This document shows positions 1 to 5,569 of a stretch of 5,904 nt of DNA, in pieces (the stretch's first letter is position 1; each line of letters begins with the position of its first letter). Source of the stretch: Candidatus Poseidoniaceae archaeon (lineage in GTDB: Archaea; Thermoplasmatota; Poseidoniia; Poseidoniales; Poseidoniaceae); NCBI GenBank assembly GCA_013329355.1, contig DUKK01000023.1, positions 1 through 5,904 on the forward strand. Reading direction: 5' to 3'. A program made the translations under genes and the position numbers. The notes under the pieces were generated by a model. That model searched no databases, was not told the origin of the DNA, and saw only the letters and a program-made list of their open reading frames with translations.

Positions 1-2
1 TC

Positions 3-995
3 CAACTAGGTCAGGAAAAACCCAGTGTTGCCGACCGCTTGGATAATGCATACCTGGAATGCGAAGTTATCGCGCGCAACGCCTCAAGTTCCTTTTTCAG
101 GTCCTTCAGACATCTCCCAACCCACAAGCGAAAAGCAGTAAATTCACTATACGCTTTCTGCCGTCGAGTTGACGATATTGTTGACGGTGATTGGCTACCA
201 GATACGGATTTATCACATCTAAACGAACAGGCAGAAAACCGCAGTATACAATTGTCAATTGACAAGCAATCTGAGCCACTAAATGATGATGTAAACCACA
301 TCAAAAAGTTACGCTCGTTGCTGTGGTACAGAATTAACCTTGACAAGATTGAACAGGGTGAACCAGTAAATGAGCCAATTTTTATTGCTTTGTCAGATGT
401 TATCAATAAGTTCCCAATCGAGCTAGAACACCTAAGAGAATTGATTTCGGGAATGGAAGATGACCTCTATTGTGCCCAGTATCAGCGCTTTGAAGATCTC
501 CGTCGCTATTGTTATCGAGTTGCTTCAACCGTTGGATTGTGTTTGGTAGAGATATACGGATACACCGACCCCAACGCTCGCCGTCATGCAGTCGAGATGG
601 GTATCTATCTTCAGATGGTGAATGTATTACGCGATATTCAGGAAGATTTGAGCAGAAACAGAATATATCTTCCAACTGATGAATTGATGAAATTCGGTAT
701 TTCGGAAGCAGATCTAAAATCTGGTAAACTATCATCATCAGTTGGCTGGCAAGAATTCATGCGTCACTATCTCGACCATGTTATGGCACATCGAAAAAAC
801 GCCGTTGGTTTACTACCGCTATTGGATAAAGATGCCCGGTATTCTCCATCATTGATGTGCGCCGCATATGATGCAATCTTGGAAGAGGCGATGAAGCGTA
901 ACGGTGATGTGTTCACTCGAAGATTGAGTATGAGTTTCTATCGTAAGCTACAATTTGCATTAGGCATAATTCGAAAACCTAGACTAAATTTCTAG
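3..995 (+). CDS. Phytoene/squalene synthase family protein (head-to-head prenyl synthase), 5' end uncertain
   Basis: This is a trans-isoprenyl diphosphate synthase of the head-to-head class. It would condense two GGPP to phytoene (CrtB) or two FPP to presqualene diphosphate/squalene (HpnD-like). Counting from the TTG at 39, the first Asp-rich motif DDIVD is at residues 45-49, in the family context LYAFCRRVDDIVD. The segment RYCYRVASTVGL is at 156-167. The second Asp-rich motif, NVLRDIQED, is at 195-203 (D199 and D203) and is followed by RNRIYLP. Both Mg-diphosphate sites are intact. The frame is open from the TTG to the left edge. The TTG has no Shine-Dalgarno site or TATA box at a suitable distance, so the true start is probably outside the window. 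The stop overlaps the convergent SDR gene. Residues about 50-95 are longer than usual between the first Asp motif and the W/R helix. Family assignment is secure; phytoene versus squalene product is not decided. Confidence 0.9.
   Translation, partial: QLGQEKPSVADRLDNAYLECEVIARNASSSFFRSFRHLPTHKRKAVNSLYAFCRRVDDIVDGDWLPDTDLSHLNEQAENRSIQLSIDKQSEPLNDDVNHIKKLRSLLWYRINLDKIEQGEPVNEPIFIALSDVINKFPIELEHLRELISGMEDDLYCAQYQRFEDLRRYCYRVASTVGLCLVEIYGYTDPNARRHAVEMGIYLQMVNVLRDIQEDLSRNRIYLPTDELMKFGISEADLKSGKLSSSVGWQEFMRHYLDHVMAHRKNAVGLLPLLDKDARYSPSLMCAAYDAILEEAMKRNGDVFTRRLSMSFYRKLQFALGIIRKPRLNF
252..265. repeat. 14-bp perfect palindrome inside the prenyl synthase gene
   Basis: TTGTCAATTGACAA equals its own reverse complement. 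It lies in codons for residues 72-76, within the hydrophilic insert of the prenyl synthase. It may be a chance event: by simple probability about 0.4 such 14-mers are expected in a window this long. Confidence 0.35.
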
Positions 996-998
996 TCT
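981..998. terminator. Inverted repeat at the convergent gene ends (possible bidirectional terminator)
   Basis: AGACTAAATTTCTAGTCT contains 6-bp arms AGACTA/TAGTCT around a 6-nt loop. It spans the last codons of both converging genes and includes both stop codons. Short T-runs follow on the plus strand (TCTTT) and on the minus strand (GGTTTT). The stem is AT-rich and weak, so termination is inferred from position rather than from strong structure. Confidence 0.3.
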
Positions 999-2377
999 TT
1001 CCACACACCTAGGCAATCTCTTAGGGCAGGCTCTAATTGTTCATGCTCAAAGCGGTAACCAGCGGTAAGTAATCGCGAGGGGACAACTCTTGTGCTTTCA
1101 GTGGTCAAAGCAACGCCCATCTTACCAAACAATACCCAGATTCCAAGTGGCGGTGTCGGTATAAACGCAGGACGTTTCAGGACCTTCCCCAATACTTTGG
1201 CGAACTGCTTTTGCTGTACTGGATTTGGCGAAGTAAGGTTGTAAACGCCTTCACAATCCTCTTTCATTACCAGAAAGTGCGTAGCATAAATTTGGTCATC
1301 CATTGAAATCCAACTGTAGTATTGTTTTCCACGACCAATTGGACCACCTGCGCCAAGCTTTGCCGGGAGCAGCATTTTGCCAAGGGCTCCACCAGTTGCA
1401 TCTAAGACGATACCGGTCCTTAGGTGAACTGTCCTGATACCTGCTGCTTTTGCGGCCTGACATGAATCTTCCCAACGGGCGCATGTTTCAGGCAAAAACC
1501 CCTCACCAGCGGTTGAATTCTCGTCAAGAGTTTCGGCACCTCGTTCACCATACCAGCCAACTGCGCTTGCAACGATGAAGGATTCGGGTTTCTTCTTGAG
1601 ATTGGCAATAGTTTCTGATAATAGTGTTGTGCTGATGGTTCTGCTTTCCTCAATAAGTTTCATGCGGCTTTTCGACCATCGCTTATCGCCAATGCCGGCG
1701 CCGCCAAGATGAATGATAGTGTCAAAACCCTCGAGCTGCTTAGAATTTATTTCACCGTTACTGGGTGACCAGAATATTTCTTTGCTATCTGGTTTCACCG
1801 TTCTCCTAACTAATCGCCAAACATCGTGCCCGCCAGTATCCAGGAAGGCGACTAACTGTCTACCAATCAAACCTGATGAACCAGCAATTAGAATCCTCTT
1901 CCGTTTTAGATTGCTAAACTCCGCATGGCGCTTCAGGTCTCTTTCAAGTCTAATTTCCCGGGCTGTGAACATTCTTGTAAGTCGTTTTTTTATCATTCTG
2001 CCAGCAACAATATTGCCCAGAAAACCCATCGGTAATCGGTAGTTGACCTTGTCATGAATCATGACTTTACCATCCGGCATGGTTTCAAATTTGTGAACGT
2101 GATGCCATGATTTGAATGGTCCTTTAAGCATAATGTCCTCGAATGAATGTGGTGGATTGTACGCGGTGTGCTGCGCAACCCAACTCATTTTGATGGGGCC
2201 CATGGGAAAACGGAATATTCGTTGCGAACCTTCTTGTAAATTATCATCAGCTCGAACCTCTTCTGCCAGTTCCCAAGGAGGCATCAACCGTCTAAATGCC
2301 CCTTTCCTTTCGTGCCATGTAAAGGCGTCTTCAATTGTGTTATCGACATGGGTTTTGTGTTCGAACACAATGCTCAC
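992..2377 (-). CDS. SRPBCC domain fused to TIGR01777/YfcH-type SDR epimerase (461 aa)
   Basis: This is a two-domain protein. Residues 1-150 resemble an SRPBCC (START-like/polyketide cyclase-type) ligand-binding domain, with the segment KMSWVAQHTAYNPPHSFED at about 63-81. Residues 160-461 form an atypical extended SDR of the TIGR01777 family, including the C-terminal DUF1731 part. The NAD(P)-binding Rossmann motif GSSGLIG is at 166-172, and HLGGAGI (223-229), SAVGWYGERG (271-280) and YYSWISMDD (353-361) are family signatures. The classical SDR YxxxK pair is replaced by the family's RWEDS region (301-305). E. coli YfcH has only the SDR part, about 300 aa. The substrate is unknown; a small hydrophobic ligand is inferred from the SRPBCC fold. 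The GTG start lies one base after the photolyase stop and is preceded by AGGAG at 8 nt spacing, so the gene is probably co-translated as the last of three. No signal peptide is apparent, so it is likely cytoplasmic. Confidence 0.9.
   Translation of the reverse strand: MSIVFEHKTHVDNTIEDAFTWHERKGAFRRLMPPWELAEEVRADDNLQEGSQRIFRFPMGPIKMSWVAQHTAYNPPHSFEDIMLKGPFKSWHHVHKFETMPDGKVMIHDKVNYRLPMGFLGNIVAGRMIKKRLTRMFTAREIRLERDLKRHAEFSNLKRKRILIAGSSGLIGRQLVAFLDTGGHDVWRLVRRTVKPDSKEIFWSPSNGEINSKQLEGFDTIIHLGGAGIGDKRWSKSRMKLIEESRTISTTLLSETIANLKKKPESFIVASAVGWYGERGAETLDENSTAGEGFLPETCARWEDSCQAAKAAGIRTVHLRTGIVLDATGGALGKMLLPAKLGAGGPIGRGKQYYSWISMDDQIYATHFLVMKEDCEGVYNLTSPNPVQQKQFAKVLGKVLKRPAFIPTPPLGIWVLFGKMGVALTTESTRVVPSRLLTAGYRFEHEQLEPALRDCLGVWKD
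2355..2370. repeat. 16-bp perfect palindrome just inside the SDR gene start
   Basis: TTGTGTTCGAACACAA is a perfect palindrome covering codons 3-8 of the SRPBCC-SDR gene, 7-22 nt after the first base of its GTG start. In mRNA it could fold into a 6-bp stem with a UCGA loop beside the ribosome start region; as DNA it could be an operator-like site. About 0.1 such 16-mers are expected by chance in this length, so it is mildly unusual only. Confidence 0.4.
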
Positions 2378-2378
2378 A

Positions 2379-3878
2379 TTATCGACTCCTAAATTGCTGG
2401 AGGTATGGTTTTAGATTCATTTTCTTCCTTGTATTTTCAGATGACATGTATCTTATCTTTCCAAATATTGCCCTTTCAGGACCCCACGCTCGATCGTGTC
2501 TGCCTAATACCCAAAAGATGCCGGTGTATGAGTTGGGATCCCTGCCATCTAGAGCATATTTGTCATTCAGTTGAATCATCCAGTTGGCTGCCTCTTCAGG
2601 AGTTGAAGCCCATTCGAGAATGCGCTTACCCCACAACATCCTAAGGTAATTGTGAATAATACCGGTCTTGACCAGTTGATTTTGCGCGGCGTTCCATATT
2701 TCATCGTGGGTCTCGGCATTCTCTATCTGTTCTAGGGTGTAGAGGACACGCTCATCATCGGAGTGCTCTGCCAGTGTTTTCTGAGCCCACTCAGGAATTG
2801 ATTCGAATTTGTTGTGGTTCTCGTTGTGGTGCGCATTGTTGAATCCGAGCTCACGCCAGGTGATAATTTGGTCAAGAAAACTTTCAACTCCTTGACTTAG
2901 TCCCCACCAACCCTCTCGGGATCCTTTACGTGCCATATCGATGTGCTCAGGTGTCCATCCATGTTGGGCGAGAATTTGTTCAACAATCTCAATCGAAGAG
3001 ATATGTCCAAAATGGAGCCAGGGCGATAATCCACTTACGGCTGGATTTTCGACACTGTTTCTATCGAGGTGATAACGGTCTAAACTGTTGGTTAAGAAAG
3101 CCGATAACTTGCGTTTAGCAGTTGTTCTACCCCCCGTTGCCATTCTGACAGGTTGAACATCATGATCTATGTCAATAGCAGAGAGAGCCTTTTTACCCAC
3201 TGAGCCGCCTTCTGAACAGCGCCATAACCATTCAAACGGCGGTAATTTCACGCTACATTCTTCCATAATTGAGGAGAACAGCTTTTCATCCATCATCAGG
3301 TCAGTGTTGTTGGCTACAGGCTCTCGACGTGGCCAGGTTTCAGGACATCGAGTGAAATTATTGTGAATCCATCTTCTGAATCCGTGAGCCGTTGAGTGTG
3401 CACTCTCAGTCCAGCTCATAGGAATGACGCCGTTGGAATCAACAGCAAACATTTGGGTTGGAACTGTTTCGCTTGCCGCTCTAATTGCTAACTGAGGATA
3501 GTATGTTGGGAAGTCATCGCTCACAATTATCTTGGCGCGGTTTGCTATTTGCTTTAACAGTCCGATTGGCCCACTTAGCGGGGTTTCGACCCAAGGTATA
3601 TACCTGATTTTATTGTCTCTAAAAGTTGATATATTCTCCACCATGCCTTGTATCATAAAGGTAGTAATTCGGTCGTTAGCGAATCTGTGGCTGGTTGATA
3701 TTTCCTCAATCACCAAGAGGGGAACATTGTGTTCAGTTGCTAATTCAGCGGCATATTGTAGGGAAGCATTGTAGTTGTAGCGTCTTGTAGCAATCATCCA
3801 ATAGAGAATAAATTCTCCATCTTGGTTGATCGGTTTGTCATTTACAAGGCGGATTCGATCGGTAAGATTCGAGCTCAA
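2379..3878 (-). CDS. phr: Class II CPD DNA photolyase (deoxyribodipyrimidine photo-lyase), 499 aa
   Basis: This FAD enzyme uses blue/near-UV light to split cyclobutane pyrimidine dimers in DNA. The N-terminal alpha/beta antenna-type domain (about 8-165) opens with RIRLVNDKPI and FILYWMIATRR (23-33), a class II signature. The C-terminal FAD/DNA-binding domain (about 245-490) contains TGGRTTAKRKL (248-258), SGLSPWLHFGHIS (282-294), DQIITWRELGFN (336-347), THDEIWNAAQ (390-399), NYLRMLWGKRILEW (410-423), NDKYALDGRDPN (438-449) and IFGKIRYMSSENT (471-483). It is longer than classical class II enzymes (about 450 aa). The form with REGWWGLSQG (321-330) resembles, from memory, a bacterial subgroup. 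The start is TTG: it overlaps the Nudix TGA stop as TTGA and has GAGGTGA 4 nt upstream. The next in-frame Met (residue 28) would cut into the conserved N-terminus. Repair activity rather than a cryptochrome role is inferred from these motifs. Confidence 0.93.
   Translation of the reverse strand: MSSNLTDRIRLVNDKPINQDGEFILYWMIATRRYNYNASLQYAAELATEHNVPLLVIEEISTSHRFANDRITTFMIQGMVENISTFRDNKIRYIPWVETPLSGPIGLLKQIANRAKIIVSDDFPTYYPQLAIRAASETVPTQMFAVDSNGVIPMSWTESAHSTAHGFRRWIHNNFTRCPETWPRREPVANNTDLMMDEKLFSSIMEECSVKLPPFEWLWRCSEGGSVGKKALSAIDIDHDVQPVRMATGGRTTAKRKLSAFLTNSLDRYHLDRNSVENPAVSGLSPWLHFGHISSIEIVEQILAQHGWTPEHIDMARKGSREGWWGLSQGVESFLDQIITWRELGFNNAHHNENHNKFESIPEWAQKTLAEHSDDERVLYTLEQIENAETHDEIWNAAQNQLVKTGIIHNYLRMLWGKRILEWASTPEEAANWMIQLNDKYALDGRDPNSYTGIFWVLGRHDRAWGPERAIFGKIRYMSSENTRKKMNLKPYLQQFRSR
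2386..2390 (-). promoter_or_regulatory. Shine-Dalgarno site for the SRPBCC-SDR gene
   Basis: AGGAG on the minus strand lies 8 nt before the GTG at 2377, inside the last codons of the photolyase gene. It supports GTG as the start and translational coupling. The ATG at 2380-2378 is followed at once by TGA and cannot be used. Confidence 0.75.
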
Positions 3879-4354
3879 ACTCTCACCTCGTTGCTTTGAT
3901 GAAGTAAGTAGGGATATCCTCGTTGTTGTGAATAATCCGTGGTGGAGAATGGTGTCTGAGTTAAAGCGTTGGTCGCAATGGACTTCATTGCTTCACTGAC
4001 CCAATTAATATTATCAAACTCGTCAATGCTAACGAATTTTGCTTCTTCTACCTCGCTCGCAGCTGTCGGGACTTCACCAGCAGATAATTTGACGCTGTAT
4101 GCTATAAAGACCGCAGGACCAATATCAGTGAGGTTTTCTCTTATGGCGTAAATACCAGTAACCCGACCTTCGACGGCACATTCTTCTCGAAGTTCACGAA
4201 GAGCAGCGTCTCTCGGTAGTTCCCCCTCGTCGACGTATCCTTTAGGTAATCCCCAGTGGCCAGAGTATCTACCAGCGGACTCTTTTACCAACAAAACTCG
4301 ATGTTTGTCAGTTACTACTGCTGCGACTCCCAAATCACAGCGAACGCTACTCAT
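3875..4354 (-). CDS. Nudix hydrolase, first gene of the photolyase operon (159 aa from the preferred start)
   Basis: Nudix enzymes hydrolyse nucleoside diphosphates linked to another group (NDP-X), such as oxidised dNTPs, ADP-ribose, NADH, FAD or dinucleoside polyphosphates. The substrate here is unknown. Numbered from the preferred Met, GHWGLPKGYV (32-41) leads into a Nudix box at 39-61 that fits GX5EX7REUXEEXGU, except that the late Gly is Ala (REECAV). The metal-binding REUXEE glutamates are present. The frame can be extended to an ATG at 4423, adding 23 residues, but those residues show no family likeness. A TATA-like box lies about 27 nt before the ATG at 4354, the spacing of an archaeal leaderless mRNA, and neither ATG has a good Shine-Dalgarno site. 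The photolyase follows with overlapping stop and start codons, so the two are tightly co-expressed. A role in nucleotide-pool sanitation or flavin-nucleotide turnover would suit this setting but is inference. Confidence 0.88.
   Translation of the reverse strand: MSSVRCDLGVAAVVTDKHRVLLVKESAGRYSGHWGLPKGYVDEGELPRDAALRELREECAVEGRVTGIYAIRENLTDIGPAVFIAYSVKLSAGEVPTAASEVEEAKFVSIDEFDNINWVSEAMKSIATNALTQTPFSTTDYSQQRGYPYLLHQSNEVRV
3883..3889 (-). promoter_or_regulatory. Shine-Dalgarno site for the photolyase TTG start
   Basis: GAGGTGA on the minus strand, within the last Nudix codons, lies 4 nt before the TTG at 3878. It is a near-perfect match to the archaeal anti-Shine-Dalgarno complement (AGGTGA) and decides the unusual TTG start. 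Confidence 0.8.
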
Positions 4355-4377
4355 GAGGTAATCATCAATCTCTGAAT

Positions 4378-4385
4378 AATATAAA
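4378..4385 (-). promoter_or_regulatory. TATA-box-like promoter of the Nudix-photolyase-SDR operon
   Basis: TTTATATT on the minus strand is centred about 27 nt before the ATG at 4354. This matches the archaeal TATA consensus and would place transcription start at or next to the start codon (leaderless). An A-rich run lies just upstream, but no clear purine-rich BRE is seen. A bacterial -10 reading (TATATT) is possible, though no ribosome binding site would then precede the ATG. Confidence 0.55.
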
Positions 4386-4423
4386 GCGGTGTTTTTACGC
4401 AGGTTAGAAAGCAAACATGTCAT

Positions 4424-4429
4424 TATAAA
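4424..4429 (+). promoter_or_regulatory. TATA-box-like promoter of the ribA operon
   Basis: TATAAA is centred about 24-25 nt before the ribA ATG at 4451, the position expected for an archaeal leaderless transcript. No Shine-Dalgarno sequence precedes this ATG. It lies about 45 bp from the opposing TATA-like box, so the two operons share a very compact divergent control region. Confidence 0.55.
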
Positions 4430-4450
4430 CTTGGCTACCTAGTTGAGTGC

Positions 4451-5068
4451 ATGAAAAGCGGAACCATTGACCCAATGTCAATTGAAGCTGAGGCATTTTT
4501 GCCAACTGAATACGGTAACTTTAGAATCCGTGTTATGGTTGATGAAAATGGTTCGGAACACTCTATCCTATCTGTGGGATTAGAACAAACAGACAAAATA
4601 CCTCTGATTAGGATACACTCTGAATGCCTTACTGGAGACGCCTTCACATCCTTGAAGTGTGATTGTGGCCCACAACTCAAAGCGTCTATGCAACGAATAC
4701 AAGAAGAAGGATGCGGCGCAATACTATACCTCAGACAAGAAGGTAGAGGTATCGGCCTGCATGAAAAAATCAAAGCATATGCACTGCAAGATCGGGGTTA
4801 TGACACACTTGATGCAAACCTGTTGTTAAACCACCCACCTGACGCTAGAGACTACAGTTTCTGTGCTACTATGCTGAAGTCTATCGGCATCACTAAAATC
4901 AGATTGATGACCAACAACCCACTGAAAATTAAGGGTATGGTTGACAATGGCATAAGTATCGAGAATCGAATAGAACATATTGAAGGCAGGGGTTCCCACA
5001 ACGAAGAGTATTTGTTCACCAAGGCCAAAAGGATGGGTCACATCCTCCCATTCGTTTTTAACGAATAG
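4451..5068 (+). CDS. ribA: GTP cyclohydrolase II (stand-alone RibA), 205 aa
   Basis: It catalyses the first committed step of riboflavin synthesis, converting GTP to 2,5-diamino-6-ribosylamino-4(3H)-pyrimidinone 5'-phosphate, formate and diphosphate, in the cytoplasm. The zinc ligands C59, C70 and C72 lie in RIHSECLTGD...LKCDCG. RQEGRGIGL (95-103) is the GTP-binding signature. Y110 in AYALQD, and D131 and R133 in PDARD, match E. coli RibA Y105, D126 and R128. TNNPLKI (154-160) and the C-terminal KAKRMGHIL are also conserved. The length equals the single-domain enzyme; there is no fused RibB domain. The ATG is 24-25 nt after a TATA-like box and looks leaderless. A peroxiredoxin and a TrmB regulator follow on the same strand, and the photolyase operon diverges from it. 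Most archaea use GTP cyclohydrolase III instead, so a bacterial-type RibA hints at lateral acquisition if the host is archaeal. Confidence 0.95.
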   Translation: MKSGTIDPMSIEAEAFLPTEYGNFRIRVMVDENGSEHSILSVGLEQTDKIPLIRIHSECLTGDAFTSLKCDCGPQLKASMQRIQEEGCGAILYLRQEGRGIGLHEKIKAYALQDRGYDTLDANLLLNHPPDARDYSFCATMLKSIGITKIRLMTNNPLKIKGMVDNGISIENRIEHIEGRGSHNEEYLFTKAKRMGHILPFVFNE

Positions 5069-5086
5069 TCGCTCTCATTGTAAATC

Positions 5087-5090
5087 GAGG
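5087..5090 (+). promoter_or_regulatory. Shine-Dalgarno site for the peroxiredoxin gene
   Basis: GAGG lies 7 nt before the ATG at 5098, in the 29-bp gap after ribA. It supports this start and expression from the ribA transcript. Confidence 0.6.
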
Positions 5091-5097
5091 CAGCGAC

Positions 5098-5565
5098 ATG
5101 ACAAAGGAACTTATTGGACAGATTGCACCAAATTTCACTTTGGAATCTAGTGTCGGAGAGAATGTTTCTCTTGCTGATTACGATGACAAATGGAAGGTAT
5201 TATTCTTCTACGCTAAAGATGGTTCTCCTACCTGCAAGAGAGGATGTTTGAATTTTAAAGAACAATATGACTTGTTTCAATCGCTCACTCCACCAGTTGA
5301 AATAATCGGCATTAGCGAGGACTCAGTTGAAGACCACCGCCGATTTAAGGAAGAACTAGACTTACCATTCCCACTCTTGAGCGACCCAGAAAGAGAGGTA
5401 TCAATCGCCTATGGTGTGCCAATGTTTCTCGGTAAATTCCCTGGCAAATCATCCTTTTTAGTTGGTCCAGACAGAACAATCCACTATTGTTATGACTGGT
5501 TATTTAGGCCTCGTCGGCACGTTGCAAAAATCCTCAACACCCTGAGTAAACTATCCGGAGAATGA
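5098..5565 (+). CDS. Bcp/PrxQ-like peroxiredoxin with divergent active site (155 aa)
   Basis: This thioredoxin-fold protein of the AhpC/TSA-Bcp type would be expected to reduce peroxides in the cytoplasm. The N-terminus IGQIAPNFTLESSVGENVSL (6-25) and VLFFYAKDGSPTC (34-46) align with the Bcp start and peroxidatic region. C46 is the probable peroxidatic Cys. The family motif PxxxT/SxxC reads AKDGSPTC, with Ala replacing Pro. The second Cys is C50, a CxxxC spacing one residue shorter than the C45/C50 pair of E. coli Bcp. In the RxSF motif before the last beta strands, Arg is replaced by Lys (KSSFLVG, 117-123). A third Cys is C131. The length is normal for Bcp. The protein may be a weak or specialised thiol peroxidase, or a redox sensor. 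It is the middle gene of a ribA-peroxiredoxin-TrmB series. Fold assignment is firm; peroxidase activity is less so. Confidence 0.85.
   Translation: MTKELIGQIAPNFTLESSVGENVSLADYDDKWKVLFFYAKDGSPTCKRGCLNFKEQYDLFQSLTPPVEIIGISEDSVEDHRRFKEELDLPFPLLSDPEREVSIAYGVPMFLGKFPGKSSFLVGPDRTIHYCYDWLFRPRRHVAKILNTLSKLSGE
5557..5560 (+). promoter_or_regulatory. Shine-Dalgarno site for the TrmB-like gene
   Basis: GGAG, within the last codons of the peroxiredoxin, lies 9 nt before the ATG at 5570. The nearer ATG at 5562 runs into a stop after six codons, so 5570 is preferred. Confidence 0.6.
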
Positions 5566-5569
5566 GAAC

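Noticed and set aside
1..46. End of an upstream gene at the left edge (frames stop at 7-9 or 44-46)
   Set aside because: Only a few codons are visible in either frame, with no recognisable sequence, so no gene can be supported.
1051..1068. Direct repeat AGCGGTAA, two copies 10 bp apart
   Set aside because: It lies in codons for the conserved C-terminal region of the SDR and is short enough to be chance.
1713..2042. Open frame on the plus strand opposite the SRPBCC-SDR gene
   Set aside because: It lies entirely antisense to a conserved domain, shows no recognisable protein family and has no promoter or ribosome site, so it is a coding shadow.
2335..2644. Overlapping plus-strand open frames across the photolyase-SDR junction
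   Set aside because: Their composition (Cys-, Phe- and Ser-rich with no motif) is typical of antisense shadows, and both real genes on the minus strand are conserved through here.
4355..4423. N-terminal extension of the Nudix protein to the ATG at 4423
   Set aside because: The 23 extra residues have no family likeness, the ATG lacks a Shine-Dalgarno site or a TATA box at a suitable distance, and the extension would cover the likely promoter for the 4354 start.
4435..4773. Minus-strand open frame opposite the start of ribA
   Set aside because: It is fully antisense to the conserved zinc-binding half of RibA and has no family signature.
5051..5065. Hairpin TTCGTTTTTAACGAA at the end of ribA as a terminator
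   Set aside because: It is inside the coding sequence, before the stop, with a weak stem and no following T-run. The next gene is only 29 bp away with its own ribosome site, so read-through is expected.
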